A stretch of 64,000 bases of DNA, taken from assembly GCF_049537155.1 (NCBI RefSeq), contig NZ_JBMVQZ010000006.1:62001-126000 (forward strand). The letters are read 5' to 3'. The notes beneath the pieces were generated by a model. It saw nothing but the letters and a program-made list of their open reading frames with translations. It was not told the DNA's origin and did not search any database. A program made the position numbers and the translations under genes. This DNA comes from Limisphaera sp049537155 (GTDB taxonomy: Bacteria; Verrucomicrobiota; Verrucomicrobiia; Limisphaerales; Limisphaeraceae). Of this stretch, positions 26,008 through 33,884 are shown in pieces (positions within the stretch are counted from its first letter, which is position 1; each line of letters opens with the position of its first letter).

Positions 26008-27462
26008 TCAGAACACCGCCGTGACCTGGACGTAGGCCCAGTCGGCGTCGGCGGCGCCACCAACGGACTGTTTCGACTGGTCAATGTAATCGCCAGCAAA
26101 GAAGTGGCTGTAGCCGGCGCGCAGGTTCAGCCATTTGTTGGCTGACCAAACCACTTCCAGGTCAAGTTCGGATCCGAGGTAGTTGTCATAGGACGGGTTG
26201 CGGCCGTAACCCAGGCCGTTGCGGCCGGCGCCCGATTGCGGATAGAAGAAGTCGGCAGTGTCTGCCAGCCAGAAGAGGTGATAGTCCAGGCTGACGGTGA
26301 GGGTGGCTGCCGGATGGAGCCGGAGTCGGGCCATGAGATTGTGGATGTTGCGCCAGCCTACCACGTCCAGGATCCCGTAGAGCTTGTGGTTAGTCGGAAA
26401 CAAGTTGTCCAAGGTTTGGCTCTTGTCATCGTTGGGGTCGCTGTCCCCGGTGGAGAAGTTGTACTCGAAACCGAGACGCGGCCTGCCCCAGAAGTGCTTC
26501 CAGGTGTAACCTGCGGCAATGCTGGTGGCCCAGGCGTCCTGCTGGAGCTGGCGGCCGCCCTGGGTGACGTTGCCGAACTGGTGGAGCGCTTCGACCGCAT
26601 AGTCCCAGTTGCCGAGTGAGTTCCTGGGCGAGGTCGCCCGGAACCCGACGGTGTAGATGTCCCGGGACCCTATGTTGCCGCGATTCGGGGCATCTGTGTT
26701 GCGACCCAAAAAGTAGAGCTCAAGGTCCTGCCAGGGAAAGAGCTTGTATACCCCGCCATACAAGCCCCAGAAATGGTCTTTCTCATTGGACTGATTGAAT
26801 TTGCCATCTGCCGGGACTACCACCCGACTGACGAAGGTGTCAGCCCACAACGGATTGTGTTGAAAGCGCAGACGCACTGTATCGAAGGAACGGGGTACGT
26901 TGCCCCAGTCTGACCGACCGATGAGTCGCTCATCCGCGTACACGAATTCCATGCGTCCTACCTGCAGCTGCACGGGAAAAGACCGTAAATCACCGAGGGA
27001 TACATAGGCCTGCTGAAGGTCCAGGCGGTCTTCCTCGGGACGACCGGCTCGGTCTTCCCCAGAGCTATTGCTATTTCGCAGCTGTGCATAGACCTGGAGC
27101 CAGGAATGTCTGTAGCCCACGTGTAGTTTTTCGCGGGTGAGGATGTAGGTGTCGTCGTTGTCCACCCCTGACTTCTGGAAATGCCGATTGGCAGAGGCCG
27201 GGGAGGAGTTGTGGAAGGTTTCCACGCGCGTGCGGAACTCGCCGCCGAGATCCCAGGCGTTCCAAGCCGGTGACTGTTCGCGCAGCCATTGGTTGAGCAG
27301 AGTTGTGGATTTGGCGGCGGACCCCTGGCCGAATACTGTCAGGGGCAGCAACAGGCCCACACAAGCCGGCCAGAAAGCCTGTGCAGAACATTGCCGGCTC
27401 GATGTCCGCTCCGCAGGGGGGGTCTGCGTTGTGCCGTTCGTACTATGTGTGTGTCGCTTCAT
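26008..27462 (-). CDS. Outer-membrane porin, alginate-export-like
   Basis: A 484-residue protein with a long N-terminal region containing a signal sequence (FWPACVGLLLPLTVFGQ) and then a barrel of alternating amphipathic strands. Family-like marks are GEFRTRVETFHN, REKLHVGYRHSWLQVYAQLRNS, LQLQVGRMEFVYADERLIG-type strands and the C-terminal YVQVTAVF ending in phenylalanine, as outer-membrane barrels do. The pattern fits the AlgE/alginate-export barrel family, members of which transport varied anions and sugars. It sits between a receptor gene and the Cache protein gene within the chemotaxis cluster, an unusual place for a porin. Confidence 0.82.
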   Translation of the reverse strand: MKRHTHSTNGTTQTPPAERTSSRQCSAQAFWPACVGLLLPLTVFGQGSAAKSTTLLNQWLREQSPAWNAWDLGGEFRTRVETFHNSSPASANRHFQKSGVDNDDTYILTREKLHVGYRHSWLQVYAQLRNSNSSGEDRAGRPEEDRLDLQQAYVSLGDLRSFPVQLQVGRMEFVYADERLIGRSDWGNVPRSFDTVRLRFQHNPLWADTFVSRVVVPADGKFNQSNEKDHFWGLYGGVYKLFPWQDLELYFLGRNTDAPNRGNIGSRDIYTVGFRATSPRNSLGNWDYAVEALHQFGNVTQGGRQLQQDAWATSIAAGYTWKHFWGRPRLGFEYNFSTGDSDPNDDKSQTLDNLFPTNHKLYGILDVVGWRNIHNLMARLRLHPAATLTVSLDYHLFWLADTADFFYPQSGAGRNGLGYGRNPSYDNYLGSELDLEVVWSANKWLNLRAGYSHFFAGDYIDQSKQSVGGAADADWAYVQVTAVF

Positions 27463-27533
27463 GGCTCAGTGGGTTCGTTTCTCGATCCTGGTGGACCGAT
27501 GCATTGCCTTGGTTGGTTTTCACGCGAGAGAGG

Positions 27534-29144
27534 TCAGGCAGTGCGCCCGACCAGGGCCGGCTCGGGATCAGACCGTTGAGCCGGAGAGTTGACTCCGAGG
27601 CTTCCACCGGGTGTGTGGGTTTCGTGGTTCTGCCGGTGGGAGCGCTGGGAAAGGGAGGCTCTCGGTTCCTGGAACGGGGAGGTATCCGAGCAGTTGCCCA
27701 CCAAGAGGAGCAAGGCCTGGACCGCCTGCCGGAGGGAGGCTGCCTGGGCATTCAGTTCCTGGGCCGCCGCGGCGCTTTGTTCGGCGGCGGCGGCGTTGGC
27801 CTGGGTGACCTTGTCCATTTGGCTGACGGCGGCATTGATTTGGCCGATGCCCTGACTTTGTTCTTGGGAGGCGGCGGCGATTTCGGCCACCAGTTCGTCT
27901 ACGTGCCGTGCTTTGGTGAGGATGTCCTGCAGATGCTGGGCCACGCGCTGGCTGATGTCGGCGCCGGCTCGGCTTTTGGCCACGGAGTTTTCGATTTTCT
28001 CTGCGGTTTCGCGGGCGGCAGCGGCGGCGCGTTGGGCCAGGGCGCGGACCTCGTCGGCCACGACGGCGAAGCCCATGCCGGCTTCGCCGGCGCGGGCGGC
28101 TTCGACGGCGGCGTTGAGGGCCAGCAGGTTGGTTTGGAAGGCGATTTCGTCGATGGTTTTGATGATTTTGGAGATTTCGGCGCTGGCGGTTTGGATGTCG
28201 TCCATGGCGCGGGTCAGTTGGGACATTTCGGACTGGCCGGCTTCGACGGCGGTGCGGGTTTGGGAGGCCAACTGACGGGCCTGTTGGGCGTTGGCGGCGT
28301 TGCGCTGGGTCATGGCGGTCAGTTCTTCCAGCGAGGCGCTGGTCTCTTCCAACGAAGCCGCCTGCTCACTGGCCCCCTGCGCCAAGGACTGACTGGTGGA
28401 GGTGACCTGCGCGGCTGCGGAGGCGACCTGGGTCGCGCTTTCCTGCAACACACCGACCATCGGCGCGGTCAGGCGGAGCACCTTCCGGTGCGTGTACAAA
28501 CCCAGTCCTGCGGCGGCTCCCAAAGTCAGTAACGCGAAAACCGACGCCGCCAACAAACCTTGACGACTGGCCCTTTGGTGGTCTTGAGCCGCAGTGATCA
28601 TATCCTGGGTGGCCATGTCGACAATCGCTCGAACCGAAGCGAGATAGGCATCCAGTTGGGGACGCACGTTGCGGGCCTTGAATGTGAAGGCTTCGTCCCG
28701 GCCGCTGTTGCGACTAACCTCCAGGAGCTGTTTGCGCGCTGCCACATAGGAGTTTCGTTTTTCCATCACTTCTGTGAGGAGTCGTTTGTCCTGATCGGTC
28801 TTTACGAGTGCATTCAGCCGGGCTGCGGCGTCCGCCGCCCGAGCGGTCAGCGCCTCGATTTGCTGTTCGATCTGCTGTTTCGAAGCGACATCGGATGTCA
28901 GCAGGTGGGTGATGACGAGTTCTTCGATTTCGAATGTCAGGCGATAAAGTTGGTTGGCCTCCTCGTTGACTGGTATGGCATGTTCGGCCAAGTTGGTGCC
29001 CTGTTGATGGATGCTGAGCAGAGTCAGGGCGACGATGCCTGAGAACACAAGAACAATGGAAACAACCGTTGCGAACGCAACGGCCAGGCGTTTGCCCAGA
29101 GTGAGCGTCCCGTAGGGTGCGTGTTTGTGGAGGTTCGTTTTCAT
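27534..29144 (-). CDS. Methyl-accepting chemotaxis protein, four-helix-bundle sensor type
   Basis: A 536-residue receptor. A first membrane segment (VAFATVVSIVLVFSGIVALTL) and a second (LLAASVFALLTLGAAAGLGLY) enclose a four-helix-bundle periplasmic domain (EEANQLYRLTFEIEELVI, AFTFKARNVRPQLDAYL). As in its neighbour, no HAMP domain is evident before the signalling domain. The signalling domain is DNA-identical to that of the receptor at 23239-25287 over 629 bp. There is no CZB domain and no C-terminal CheR-docking pentapeptide. The ATG at 29144 begins MKTNLHKH; an in-frame ATG at 29174 cannot be excluded and neither has a good ribosome site. Confidence 0.92.
   Translation of the reverse strand: MKTNLHKHAPYGTLTLGKRLAVAFATVVSIVLVFSGIVALTLLSIHQQGTNLAEHAIPVNEEANQLYRLTFEIEELVITHLLTSDVASKQQIEQQIEALTARAADAAARLNALVKTDQDKRLLTEVMEKRNSYVAARKQLLEVSRNSGRDEAFTFKARNVRPQLDAYLASVRAIVDMATQDMITAAQDHQRASRQGLLAASVFALLTLGAAAGLGLYTHRKVLRLTAPMVGVLQESATQVASAAAQVTSTSQSLAQGASEQAASLEETSASLEELTAMTQRNAANAQQARQLASQTRTAVEAGQSEMSQLTRAMDDIQTASAEISKIIKTIDEIAFQTNLLALNAAVEAARAGEAGMGFAVVADEVRALAQRAAAAARETAEKIENSVAKSRAGADISQRVAQHLQDILTKARHVDELVAEIAAASQEQSQGIGQINAAVSQMDKVTQANAAAAEQSAAAAQELNAQAASLRQAVQALLLLVGNCSDTSPFQEPRASLSQRSHRQNHETHTPGGSLGVNSPAQRSDPEPALVGRTA
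27766..28394. repeat. 629-bp direct repeat, copy 2 (receptor signalling domain)
   Basis: Second copy of the stretch at 23945-24573, in the same orientation. The match starts at GGCCGC... in one copy and the corresponding base in the other, and ends at AAGGACTGACT; beyond both ends the two receptors are unrelated in DNA sequence. Confidence 0.9.
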
Positions 29145-29215
29145 GGTCAGGTCAGTGTTGTTGTTTGGCATCATAGCCGTTCAGGCAATGCCCGGGTGTG
29201 CGGGGGATCTCAGGA

Positions 29216-29725
29216 TTACAACGTGTTGGGCATCTGTTGAACCAGCTCACTGAGCACGACCCGCCGTGTGTCCAGGAGCGTCACCACCCGTTTGTCAGAT
29301 TTAGCCATGGCCAGCAGGCCGTCGGTCAGCAGGCCGATGCCGAATTCGGGCGGGGGTTCCAGGTCGCGGGCATGGATCTGGACCACGGCCTCCACGGCGT
29401 CCACGATCAGGCCCATGAGAACCGGTTGTCCGGCCGTGGTGCTGACCTGGACGACGATGATGCAGGTGAGGTCGGTGACCTCCGTTTCCGGCATGCCGAA
29501 GCGCAGCCGCAGATCGCTGATGGGAATGATCTTGCCCCGCAGGTTGATGACGCCTTTGACGTGCGGCGGCATCTGCGGCACGGGGGTGATGTCCGTGTGC
29601 CGGATGATTTCCCGCACGTCGAGCACGGGGATGGCGTACCATTCGTTGGCTAGGCGGAAGGTCAGATACTTGCCGGCCAGGCTTTCGAGTTTGGGTTCCC
29701 TGGATTCGTGTGTGGCGATGCTCAT
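29216..29725 (-). CDS. cheW: Chemotaxis coupling protein CheW
   Basis: A 169-residue CheW that links receptors to CheA. Core marks are KYLTFRLANEWYAIPVLDVREII, the receptor-binding VKGVINLRGKIIPISDLR, and a late LLTDGLLAMAKSDKRVVTLLD. It follows cheA by 30 bases and precedes the receptor at 27534. It is a little longer than the E. coli protein at the N-terminus but has a single domain. Confidence 0.95.
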   Translation of the reverse strand: MSIATHESREPKLESLAGKYLTFRLANEWYAIPVLDVREIIRHTDITPVPQMPPHVKGVINLRGKIIPISDLRLRFGMPETEVTDLTCIIVVQVSTTAGQPVLMGLIVDAVEAVVQIHARDLEPPPEFGIGLLTDGLLAMAKSDKRVVTLLDTRRVVLSELVQQMPNTL

Positions 29726-29755
29726 GTTGGTAACGGACTTGATGGTTGAACGATT

Positions 29756-32026
29756 TCAGTTCCAGGCGCGTGCTGCGGCGGCCGCGTGCGGCCGGACCAG
29801 CGCGTCCACGTTGAGAATGAGTCCCACACGGCCATCGCCGAGGACGGCGCCGCCGGCGAGCATGGGATTTTCGCGGAGGGCGGCGCCCAGGCTTTTGATG
29901 ACCACTTCCTGCTTGCCCAGCAGTTGGTCCACCAGCAGGCAACTGGTGTGTGGCCCGGACTCGACCACAACCACGATGCCCCGCGTGGGGTCGGTGCATC
30001 CGGAGGGTTCACCGAACAGGGCGTGGAGCCGGACCAGGGGCGTGAGACGGCCGCGGACGTTGATCATTTCGCCGCGTTGCTGGATGGTGGCGATCATGTC
30101 GGGCCGCGGTCGCAAGGACTCGCGCACGGTCAGGGTGGGGATGATGTAGCGTTTTTCACCCACGCTGACGATGAGGCCGTCTATGATGGCCAGGGTCAGG
30201 GGGAGGTAGATGGTGAATGTGGTGCCCTGTCCGGGCCGGGTTTGGATTTCGATTTTGCCCCGCAGTTTTTCGATGTTTTTTCGCACGACGTCCATGCCCA
30301 CGCCGCGCCCGGAGATCTCGGTGACCTGCTCGGCCGTGGAGAACCCGGGCGCAAAGATCAGTTCGTACGCCTCCTTGTCGGTCAGGGTTTCATCGGGCTT
30401 GAGCAGGCCTTTGGCCCGTGCCTTTTCGATGAGCTTTTCCTTGTTCAGCCCGCGGCCGTCGTCCTCGATCTGGATGACGATGTTGCCACCCTGATGGAAG
30501 GCCCGGAGATGGATCGTGCCGTGGGCAGGCTTGCCTGCGGCAGTGCGGACGTCCGGAGGTTCGATGCCGTGGTCCACGGCGTTGCGGATCATGTGAACCA
30601 GGGGATCGTACAGGGCTTCGACGATGTTGCGGTCCAGTTCGGTGTCCTCGCCGCTGAGGAGGAGCTGGACCTGTTTGTTTTGTTTGGTGGCCAGGTCACG
30701 GACCAGGCGATGCATTTTTTGGAAGGTGGCCCGGATGGGGACCATGCGGAGGGACATGGCGGTGCGCTGCAGTTCGCTGGTGATACGTCGCAGTTGGGCC
30801 AGATTGCGTGCCAGGGTGCGCGAGGCCATGGTCTGGAGCTGGGGATCCTGGACCACCATGGATTCTGCGATGACCAGTTCGCCCACCAGGTCGATGAGGG
30901 TGTCGAGTTTGACGGTGTCGACCTTGACATAGCCGGTGGCCGAGGCGGTGAGGCCGCCTGTGGGTGGCCGAGCCCCGGCCGGGGTGGGAGCGGGCTGGCG
31001 GGCCTGTTCCCGAGCGGTCAGAGCGGGTGGCGATCCGGCCGGGGACGGAACGGGTGCTGGTTCGGGTGCCGGAGCTGCCGCACCGGTCGGACCGGACGGT
31101 GCAGAGGCGTCTGTGACCGATTCAGGCCTGCCGGCAGAGGCCGGGGAGGTCGGGACGGTGGCCGCACTGTTTTGCAGAAAGGCGCGAACCCTGCTGATGA
31201 TGTGGCGGATGGGCACCACGATGGGAGATGCGTGGGCCAGGTCGTCCAGGCGGGCGGTGATCTCCTGCACGTAGGTTTTGAGTGCGTCGCCCCCTTCCAA
31301 GATGAGTTCGATGGCGGTGCGGTCGAGGATCCGTTCGCCGCGGCGGGCGGCGTCCAGGAGCGATTCCAGCTCATGGGCCAGTTCCTTGACGGGCTGGAGG
31401 TCCAGGAACCCGGCGCCGCCTTTGAAGGTGTGGAAGGCACGGAAGATCGCGTTGAGGGTGTCTCGGTCTTCGGGGTTTTCCTCGAGGACGAGCACGCCCT
31501 GTTCGATGTTCTGAAGATGCTCGGCCGACTCGGCGAGGAACTCGCGCAGCAGACCGGCGTCTGCATCGGCCGGCAGTTGCAGGACCGGCTCTTCCACGTC
31601 TGCGCCCTCCCAGGCGGCGCCGTTTGCTGAAGGAGTGGGTGCGGTTTGGGTGGGGACTGGTGTCTGGGGCTCCGGCTCGGGCGGGATGGGCCGGGCCTCG
31701 GCAGCCTCCGGATTCAGGATCGCATCGAGGCGTTTGGCCCATTGTTGGAACCAGGCCACGCTCTCGGGAGTGAACAGGCCGCCCTGTTCGAAGACCTTGT
31801 CGATCTGCCGGGACGCTTCATCGAGGGCGGCGCGCAGGGAGTCGGGTGTGCCGCTTTCGCCGAGTGCCTCGCGAGCTTCCATGAGGAGGCTGTTGAGGGG
31901 CAGGAGCCCCTCGTCGGAACCGGGCCGGAGGAAGGCGGCTTCGAAGGCCAGTTTGTGACCCAGTTCGATCCACCTGGGTGGCTGGTCCTGGGGATGGTTC
32001 GTGGGTGTGGGAGATGGGGTTTCCAT
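29756..32026 (-). CDS. cheA: Chemotaxis histidine kinase CheA
   Basis: A 756-residue CheA. About 150 N-terminal residues precede the HPt domain, whose phosphorylated histidine is H199 in FRAFHTFKGGAGFL. A proline/alanine-rich linker (about 285-345) leads to the dimerisation domain (VDTVKLDTLIDLVGEL), then the ATPase with N box MIRNAVDHGIEPPDV, DDGRGLN and GRGVGMDVVRKNIEKL. A CheW-like domain ends the protein. The N-terminal extension before HPt (helical, LLPLNSLLMEAREALGESG) is not the usual arrangement and I do not recognise it; the CheY-binding P2 domain is not obvious. It autophosphorylates in response to receptors and passes phosphate to CheY and CheB. Confidence 0.95.
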   Translation of the reverse strand: METPSPTPTNHPQDQPPRWIELGHKLAFEAAFLRPGSDEGLLPLNSLLMEAREALGESGTPDSLRAALDEASRQIDKVFEQGGLFTPESVAWFQQWAKRLDAILNPEAAEARPIPPEPEPQTPVPTQTAPTPSANGAAWEGADVEEPVLQLPADADAGLLREFLAESAEHLQNIEQGVLVLEENPEDRDTLNAIFRAFHTFKGGAGFLDLQPVKELAHELESLLDAARRGERILDRTAIELILEGGDALKTYVQEITARLDDLAHASPIVVPIRHIISRVRAFLQNSAATVPTSPASAGRPESVTDASAPSGPTGAAAPAPEPAPVPSPAGSPPALTAREQARQPAPTPAGARPPTGGLTASATGYVKVDTVKLDTLIDLVGELVIAESMVVQDPQLQTMASRTLARNLAQLRRITSELQRTAMSLRMVPIRATFQKMHRLVRDLATKQNKQVQLLLSGEDTELDRNIVEALYDPLVHMIRNAVDHGIEPPDVRTAAGKPAHGTIHLRAFHQGGNIVIQIEDDGRGLNKEKLIEKARAKGLLKPDETLTDKEAYELIFAPGFSTAEQVTEISGRGVGMDVVRKNIEKLRGKIEIQTRPGQGTTFTIYLPLTLAIIDGLIVSVGEKRYIIPTLTVRESLRPRPDMIATIQQRGEMINVRGRLTPLVRLHALFGEPSGCTDPTRGIVVVVESGPHTSCLLVDQLLGKQEVVIKSLGAALRENPMLAGGAVLGDGRVGLILNVDALVRPHAAAAARAWN

Positions 32027-32108
32027 GGCAGACTCAGACGGATCGGCATGCGAACCGCGGGCCCCGGACGGGACCTGCTGCTGGCCGGCCGGATCCGGTG
32101 GGGCCCGG

Positions 32109-32157
32109 CCGGCAAAACCTGCCCGGGGATGGGTGTCCGCCTGGCAGGGTTTGCCGG
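32109..32157 (-). other. Intercistronic hairpin upstream of cheA
   Basis: In the 212-base gap between the HDOD-CheX gene and cheA, CCGGCAAA-A-CCTGCC pairs with GGCAGG-G-TTTGCCGG: 14 pairs with one mismatch, loop of 19 bases. No T-run follows on the minus strand. It could be an attenuator, a processing site or a partial terminator that separates regulators from cheA-cheW. Confidence 0.6.
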
Positions 32158-32238
32158 GGAGGCCGGTTCCGGTTCGGTTGCTTCATACGGGGTCCGTTCA
32201 TGCACGGGGTGGGTTTGCGGGAGCGTGTGCTCCAACAT

Positions 32239-32964
32239 TCAATCCGCCCATGGGTTGACGACCATGGTGACGAAGACCTCCACGCCCTGACCCCGAAAGG
32301 CCATGCGTTCGAGGCCGCCGACAGGCCCGGACAGGGGGGTCACCTCGGAGGCGATGGTGACCTTGGGCGGCTGGATGCGGCAGTCGAGACCGGCGTCGCA
32401 GAGGTTGGACTTGAAGTTGCCGGTGACGATGTTGAGCAACTCGCCGATGGTGTCGGAGACGGCATGCGGGTCCTGGAGTTCCTGCGGATCCACACCGAGG
32501 ACGGCTCCGGCCACGCGCCGTGCCACGGGCAGTGCCATGCGGAGTTCGACCCTTCCTTCGGCCTTGCCGGAAAATCCGATGCTCCCGCAGACGTGCTCGC
32601 CCTTGAGGGGCGCCACAGAGCGCGGATGCACGCTTTGGAGCTGGATTCCGGCCATGGTTTTGAAGGTCTTGATGATGGCGGTGGTCAGCGGCACTCCCAT
32701 GGCCAGCAACAGGACGCAACCGACCCCGGTCCGCATCAGGGCCTCTTCCACGGTTTCGATGGCGAACTCCTCGTCACTGGTCGCCCGCGGGTTGGCCACC
32801 CGCAACAGACGGACGGTGAGTTCAGGATCCGCGGTGACCACCCGCGCAATGGCTTCCAGCTCGGCGTCCTGTTTGGCCAGCAGCTGGGTGAGGCGGGTGA
32901 CGCTGTCCGGGATGGGTTCCAGCCCGTATTTTGCGGCCAGTTCCTTGTAATCGAGCGTAGTCAT
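32239..32964 (-). CDS. HDOD-like N-terminus fused to a CheX-type phosphatase domain
   Basis: A 241-residue protein. The first half (about 1-95) resembles the start of an HDOD domain: IPDSVTRLTQLLAKQDAEL, VVTADPELTVRLLRVAN and VEEALMRTGVGCVLLLAM. The second half is CheX-like, with GSIGFSGKAEGRVELRM, the signature DTIGELLNIVTGNFKS holding the E-x2-N catalytic pair, and a beta strand GVEVFVTMVV at the end. CheX dephosphorylates CheY. The HDOD part is too short to be complete. It follows cheY by only 10 bases, which supports action on that CheY. The combination is unusual. Confidence 0.75.
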   Translation of the reverse strand: MTTLDYKELAAKYGLEPIPDSVTRLTQLLAKQDAELEAIARVVTADPELTVRLLRVANPRATSDEEFAIETVEEALMRTGVGCVLLLAMGVPLTTAIIKTFKTMAGIQLQSVHPRSVAPLKGEHVCGSIGFSGKAEGRVELRMALPVARRVAGAVLGVDPQELQDPHAVSDTIGELLNIVTGNFKSNLCDAGLDCRIQPPKVTIASEVTPLSGPVGGLERMAFRGQGVEVFVTMVVNPWAD

Positions 32965-32974
32965 GCTTCAGGGA

Positions 32975-33376
32975 TCAGGATGCGGGTGCCGGTGTACCGG
33001 CCCTGGGTTGCAGGGAAACAATCCGTGTAACCTTGCCGATGAGCTGGTCTTCTTTGAACGGTTTGACCAGGTAGTCGCGCGCGCCCAGGCGGGCGATATG
33101 AATGACGTTGTCACGGCCCGACTCCGCCGTCAGCATCACCACGGGAATGTGTTTGAGCTCTGGATTCTCCTTGAGTTTGGTGAGCATGGTTACGCCGTCC
33201 ATCACGGGCATGGTCACGTCGAGGATGATGAGATCCGGTTTTTCGCGTGCCGCCACCGCTAGGCCCTCCTCGCCGTTGCCGGCCTCTAAAACGGTCGCGT
33301 CGTAGGGTCGGAACGCCTTGGCCACGAGCATTCGGATGGTTTTGCTGTCGTCCACGCTGAGGATCTTCAAAGGCAT
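32975..33376 (-). CDS. cheY: Chemotaxis response regulator CheY
   Basis: A 133-residue single receiver domain. The acidic pocket SVDDSKT (D9, D10), the phosphorylated aspartate D53 in LIILDVTMPVMDG, the MLTAES threonine and the VKPF lysine are all present. There is no output domain, so it should act by binding the flagellar switch or another partner. It is placed between two CheX-type genes (10 and 25 bases away), both candidate phosphatases for it. Confidence 0.93.
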   Translation of the reverse strand: MPLKILSVDDSKTIRMLVAKAFRPYDATVLEAGNGEEGLAVAAREKPDLIILDVTMPVMDGVTMLTKLKENPELKHIPVVMLTAESGRDNVIHIARLGARDYLVKPFKEDQLIGKVTRIVSLQPRAGTPAPAS

Positions 33377-33401
33377 AAGCGTCGTTCTGGGATGCTGGTT
33401 G

Positions 33402-33884
33402 TCAGTTGAGCTTGAGATGGACTTCCACCAGGACGGGTTGATCCGCGGCGCGCAACGGCAGACAGGTCCGTTGCACGTCCGGCATGACCTCGATTTCGTA
33501 GGCGTTTCCCCGGATGATGGTGGGGGTACTGACGGCGCAGGGCAGGCCGCGGTCGCACAGTGTGGATTTGAGCCCGCCGGCCAGCATGTTGGTGAGTTCG
33601 CCGGTTACGTCGTTGACCGCGGTTTCCTCCAATGGGTCGCCCGGTTCCATGCCGAGCATTTGCCGCGTGATTTGCTCGGCCAGGGCCAGCGGCAGGTGGA
33701 GATACACGGCGCCGGTGACCTGTTCGCCTCCGATGCCGACCACGCCGGTGATGCGTTCACTCTGAAAGAGACCGTTGGTGCCCGGGGCGGTTGCGACGTC
33801 CAACGAGGCCATGGTGGCAAACACGTCCTTGGCCTGTTGTTGCAGGAAGGCCGTCATGTCGAACTGTTCCAGGATCGGGCTCAT
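33402..33884 (-). CDS. cheX: CheX-type chemotaxis phosphatase
   Basis: A 160-residue CheX/CheC-family protein with ITGVVGIGGEQVTGAVYLHLP strands, the signature VNDVTGELTNMLAGGLKS with its E-x2-N pair, and a final beta strand PVLVEVHLKLN. One such motif rather than two places it with CheX, not CheC. Its ATG at 33884 overlaps the cheB stop codon by four bases, so translation is probably coupled. With the HDOD-CheX fusion, this cluster has two CheX-type domains and no CheZ. Confidence 0.85.
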   Translation of the reverse strand: MSPILEQFDMTAFLQQQAKDVFATMASLDVATAPGTNGLFQSERITGVVGIGGEQVTGAVYLHLPLALAEQITRQMLGMEPGDPLEETAVNDVTGELTNMLAGGLKSTLCDRGLPCAVSTPTIIRGNAYEIEVMPDVQRTCLPLRAADQPVLVEVHLKLN

